Shown piece by piece: positions 62,287-64,000 of a DNA stretch of 64,000 bases. The DNA comes from CAJXMH01 sp964001305 (GTDB lineage Bacteria > Bacteroidota > Bacteroidia > Flavobacteriales_E > Vicingaceae). Positions within the stretch are counted from its first letter, which is position 1; each line of letters starts with the position of its first letter. The position numbers and the translations under genes are program-made. The notes under the pieces were generated by a model. The model did no database searches, had not been told where the DNA came from, and saw only the letters and a program-made list of their open reading frames with translations. The stretch spans positions 38,289-102,288 of the forward strand of contig CAXFAI010000010.1 of the NCBI GenBank assembly GCA_964001305.1, read 5' to 3'.

Positions 62287-63418
62287 GTCTACTCTTGATG
62301 TTCTTTGGAAATCACTATTAGGACTTACCCTATTAATTTATGGATTAAATGCTGCAAGTAGCATTTTAGTTCCTATTGTTACCAGTTTGTTTTTAGCATT
62401 ATTGCTCAATCCAATTGTAAGTTGGTTGGAAAAAAAGGGCATGAATAGCATATTGGCTATTATTTTAACTTTATTATTAGTTTCTATAGTAGTTAGTTCT
62501 GCTGTATTCTATATCTCAACCCAAGCAAAAGACTTAATCATGGACTTACCAAACTTAATGGATAAGTTCAATGCGGTGATAGATAAAATTTTTAGTCAGT
62601 TAAATAATTTAATTGGCTTTAGTTCAACAGATCAACTTGACCTTTTAAAAGACAATGCAGATAAGTTAATTTCTTCCGGCGGTTCCATCTTTACAGATGC
62701 TATTTCAGTAACTTCCAATGTGGTGACATTCATTACATTAATTCCCATTTACATTTTCTTCTTTTTACTTTATCGAAAGAATTTCAAGCATTTTCTATCG
62801 ATGCTAAGTCAAAAAAACAAAGATTCTGAGTTATTGGATATTGCTGTAGAAATAAAAAAAATGACCCATTCCTACATTAGCGGTCTTTTAATAGTTATAA
62901 GTATAATAGCCATTTTAAACACGGTGGGTTTATTAATTCTTGGTTTAAAATATGCGTTGTTTATGGGCGTTGTTTCCGCCATTTTAACGGTTATTCCCTA
63001 CATCGGTGTATTTATAGGCGCTTCTTTACCCATTATGGTAGCCTTAATCACCAAGGATTCTCTCATGTATCCTATAGGGGTAGTATCTATTTACGCTTTT
63101 GTGCAGTTTGTTGAAGGTAATTTTATTACTCCAAACATCATCGGTTCTAAAGTAGATGTTAATCCCCTAGCCGCAATTATAGCTTTAATCATTGGAGGTC
63201 AAATTTGGGGAATTATAGGAATGATTTTAGCGATTCCCATGTGTGGAATCATGAAGATTATTTTTAGTCATTATGAATCTACAAAACCATATGCACTATT
63301 GCTTCAGAGTAGCAGTAATGCACATCGTGAAAAGGAAAGTAAACCCATAGAGCTTCAAGTTAAAAAGATTTTTAAGCGAAAGAAAAAAGCGCCTGAAGCA
63401 GAAGAAAACAATGATTAA
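62264..63418 (+). CDS. AI-2E family (TqsA/PerM-like) membrane transporter
   Basis: 384 residues from a TTG at 62264; no ATG fits before residue 60, and the N-terminal transmembrane helix is needed. Seven or eight transmembrane segments with the PerM/AI-2E pattern: PIVTSLFLALLLNPIVSWLE, YISGLLIVISIIAILN, PYIGVFIGASLPIMVAL and a GNFITPNIIGSKVDVNPLA segment. The basic C-terminal tail is cytosolic. Substrates of such transporters vary (autoinducer-2, ions); here unknown. Last gene of the Dps string. Confidence 0.85.
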   Translation: MKANLKSKSTLDVLWKSLLGLTLLIYGLNAASSILVPIVTSLFLALLLNPIVSWLEKKGMNSILAIILTLLLVSIVVSSAVFYISTQAKDLIMDLPNLMDKFNAVIDKIFSQLNNLIGFSSTDQLDLLKDNADKLISSGGSIFTDAISVTSNVVTFITLIPIYIFFFLLYRKNFKHFLSMLSQKNKDSELLDIAVEIKKMTHSYISGLLIVISIIAILNTVGLLILGLKYALFMGVVSAILTVIPYIGVFIGASLPIMVALITKDSLMYPIGVVSIYAFVQFVEGNFITPNIIGSKVDVNPLAAIIALIIGGQIWGIIGMILAIPMCGIMKIIFSHYESTKPYALLLQSSSNAHREKESKPIELQVKKIFKRKKKAPEAEENND

Positions 63419-64000
63419 TTAGAACTTAGCACAAGGCACTAGGAAACGTCTACTTCTTCTTTTCTTTCTTTTACTTGCTGTTTCGTAAACAATTGAAATT
63501 TCATGGGAACCCCCACTATTTGTTGCTAAGCGAGAAATGGTTGCATCATAACTGTAGCCAATTCTAAAATTCCTATCGGGTATAGAATATCCAACCAAAA
63601 ATGTAAGTGCATCATTATTTTGATAACCTGGCTCATAACTTTTAAAGCCGGGAATTCCTCTATACCACAATCCAAAAACAAAAGGTGCATGGTTATAGTA
63701 AGCTCCAAAATCAACTTGGTCGAACATGCCTTGTGATTTATAATGCACTGCTGTCATAATTTCTTTGGCTGATAGTCGCTTTTTTATCGGGCCTGAAAGC
63801 GATATTTTATAACCAGCATGAATTGAATACTTCATGGGTAACTCACTTAAATTTCCATCACCCAAAAGGGTTTGATTTGGTCTATTCAAATGATTTATGG
63901 AGAAACCCGCCCAATACATTTCACCATATACTAAACCACCTGCACTAATATCAGGATAACTAATAGTTTCATTTGAAAAAGCATCTTCATCTGCAGTTAA
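63419..64000 (-). CDS. PorP/SprF-family T9SS protein (5' truncated by window end)
   Basis: The frame is open to base 64000, so the start lies outside the window; the first ATG at 63919 is internal. The strand-rich barrel pattern MKYSIHAGYKISLSG, FDQVDFGAYYNHAPFVFGLWY, NDALTFLVGYSIPDRNFRIGYSYDATISRL matches the C-terminal half of PorP/SprF-type proteins; it ends with a basic, arginine-rich tail. It probably serves another type B cargo beyond the window. Confidence 0.8.
   Translation of the reverse strand, partial: LTADEDAFSNETISYPDISAGGLVYGEMYWAGFSINHLNRPNQTLLGDGNLSELPMKYSIHAGYKISLSGPIKKRLSAKEIMTAVHYKSQGMFDQVDFGAYYNHAPFVFGLWYRGIPGFKSYEPGYQNNDALTFLVGYSIPDRNFRIGYSYDATISRLATNSGGSHEISIVYETASKRKKRRSRRFLVPCAKF

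Overview
The window is AT-rich, densely packed chromosomal DNA from a marine-type Bacteroidota bacterium, most likely of the Flavobacteriales (Cryomorphaceae/Schleiferiaceae-like grade). The evidence is type IX secretion (T9SS) cargo with type A and type B C-terminal sorting domains, PorP/SprF and PorE-like proteins, a GldI-type FKBP lipoprotein, CHU-style PKD repeat proteins, KdsA, a BlaI/M56 pair, and repeated use of the Bacteroidota promoter -7 element TAnnTTTG. I see no rRNA, tRNA, CRISPR array, insertion sequence or prophage. No stretch of 300 bases lacks a gene.

Layout. 1-12.4 kb: housekeeping and accessory genes (truncated T9SS propeller protein, SGNH hydrolase, SDR, S41 peptidase, a TolB/TPR/AraC regulator, a class C serine hydrolase, HisC-like aminotransferase, CIA30, and a membrane protein/Xre pair with its own operator). 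12.4-33.3 kb: an acyl-CoA catabolic island, mostly on the minus strand. It holds branched-chain 2-oxoacid dehydrogenase E1 (alpha-beta fusion) and E2 with a divergent Lrp regulator, and a phenylacetate (paa) pathway in two blocks. The ring-opening and beta-oxidation block is paaY, ech, paaZ, paaJ, paaI, paaH; the epoxidase block is paaE-A-B-C-D-G. A BlaI/M56/TonB module separates the two blocks. Phenylacetate-CoA ligase (paaK) and a dedicated paa regulator are absent from the window.

The most unusual feature lies inside this island. Three small four-helix-bundle (S23/IVS-type) genes, each about 0.36-0.38 kb, sit in gaps between catabolic genes. Each is enclosed by its own family of short terminal repeats that run from the stop codon of one neighbour toward the start codon of the next. 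At least one repeat-only copy and a second, looser repeat patch occupy other gaps. They look like a family of about 0.5 kb gene-plus-cognate-repeat elements and are the best candidate here for an undescribed system.

34-36.6 kb: a two-gene cassette (a protein with an R-x6-H HEPN-like motif, then an ORC/Cdc6-like P-loop ATPase ending in an RNA-polymerase-alpha-CTD-like domain). It is followed by a GC-rich bulged hairpin and preceded by what may be a decayed gene; it is a candidate defence or toxin-antitoxin module. 36.7-51.6 kb: YdeI, YceI, KdsA, a T9SS locus (PorE-like, PorP, a 1.4-kilo-residue PKD/type B cargo), an AddA-like helicase-nuclease and MiaA. 51.6-55 kb: an apparent copper-handling operon (small CxxxC protein, outer-membrane protein, MbnP, di-haem MbnH). 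55-60 kb: a pyridine-nucleotide-disulfide-type flavoprotein without the redox cysteines, three tandem FKBP lipoproteins and NrnA. 60-63.4 kb: a compact stress or envelope cluster (Dps, small proteins, YtxH, holin-like, AI-2E family). The window ends in a truncated PorP-type gene.
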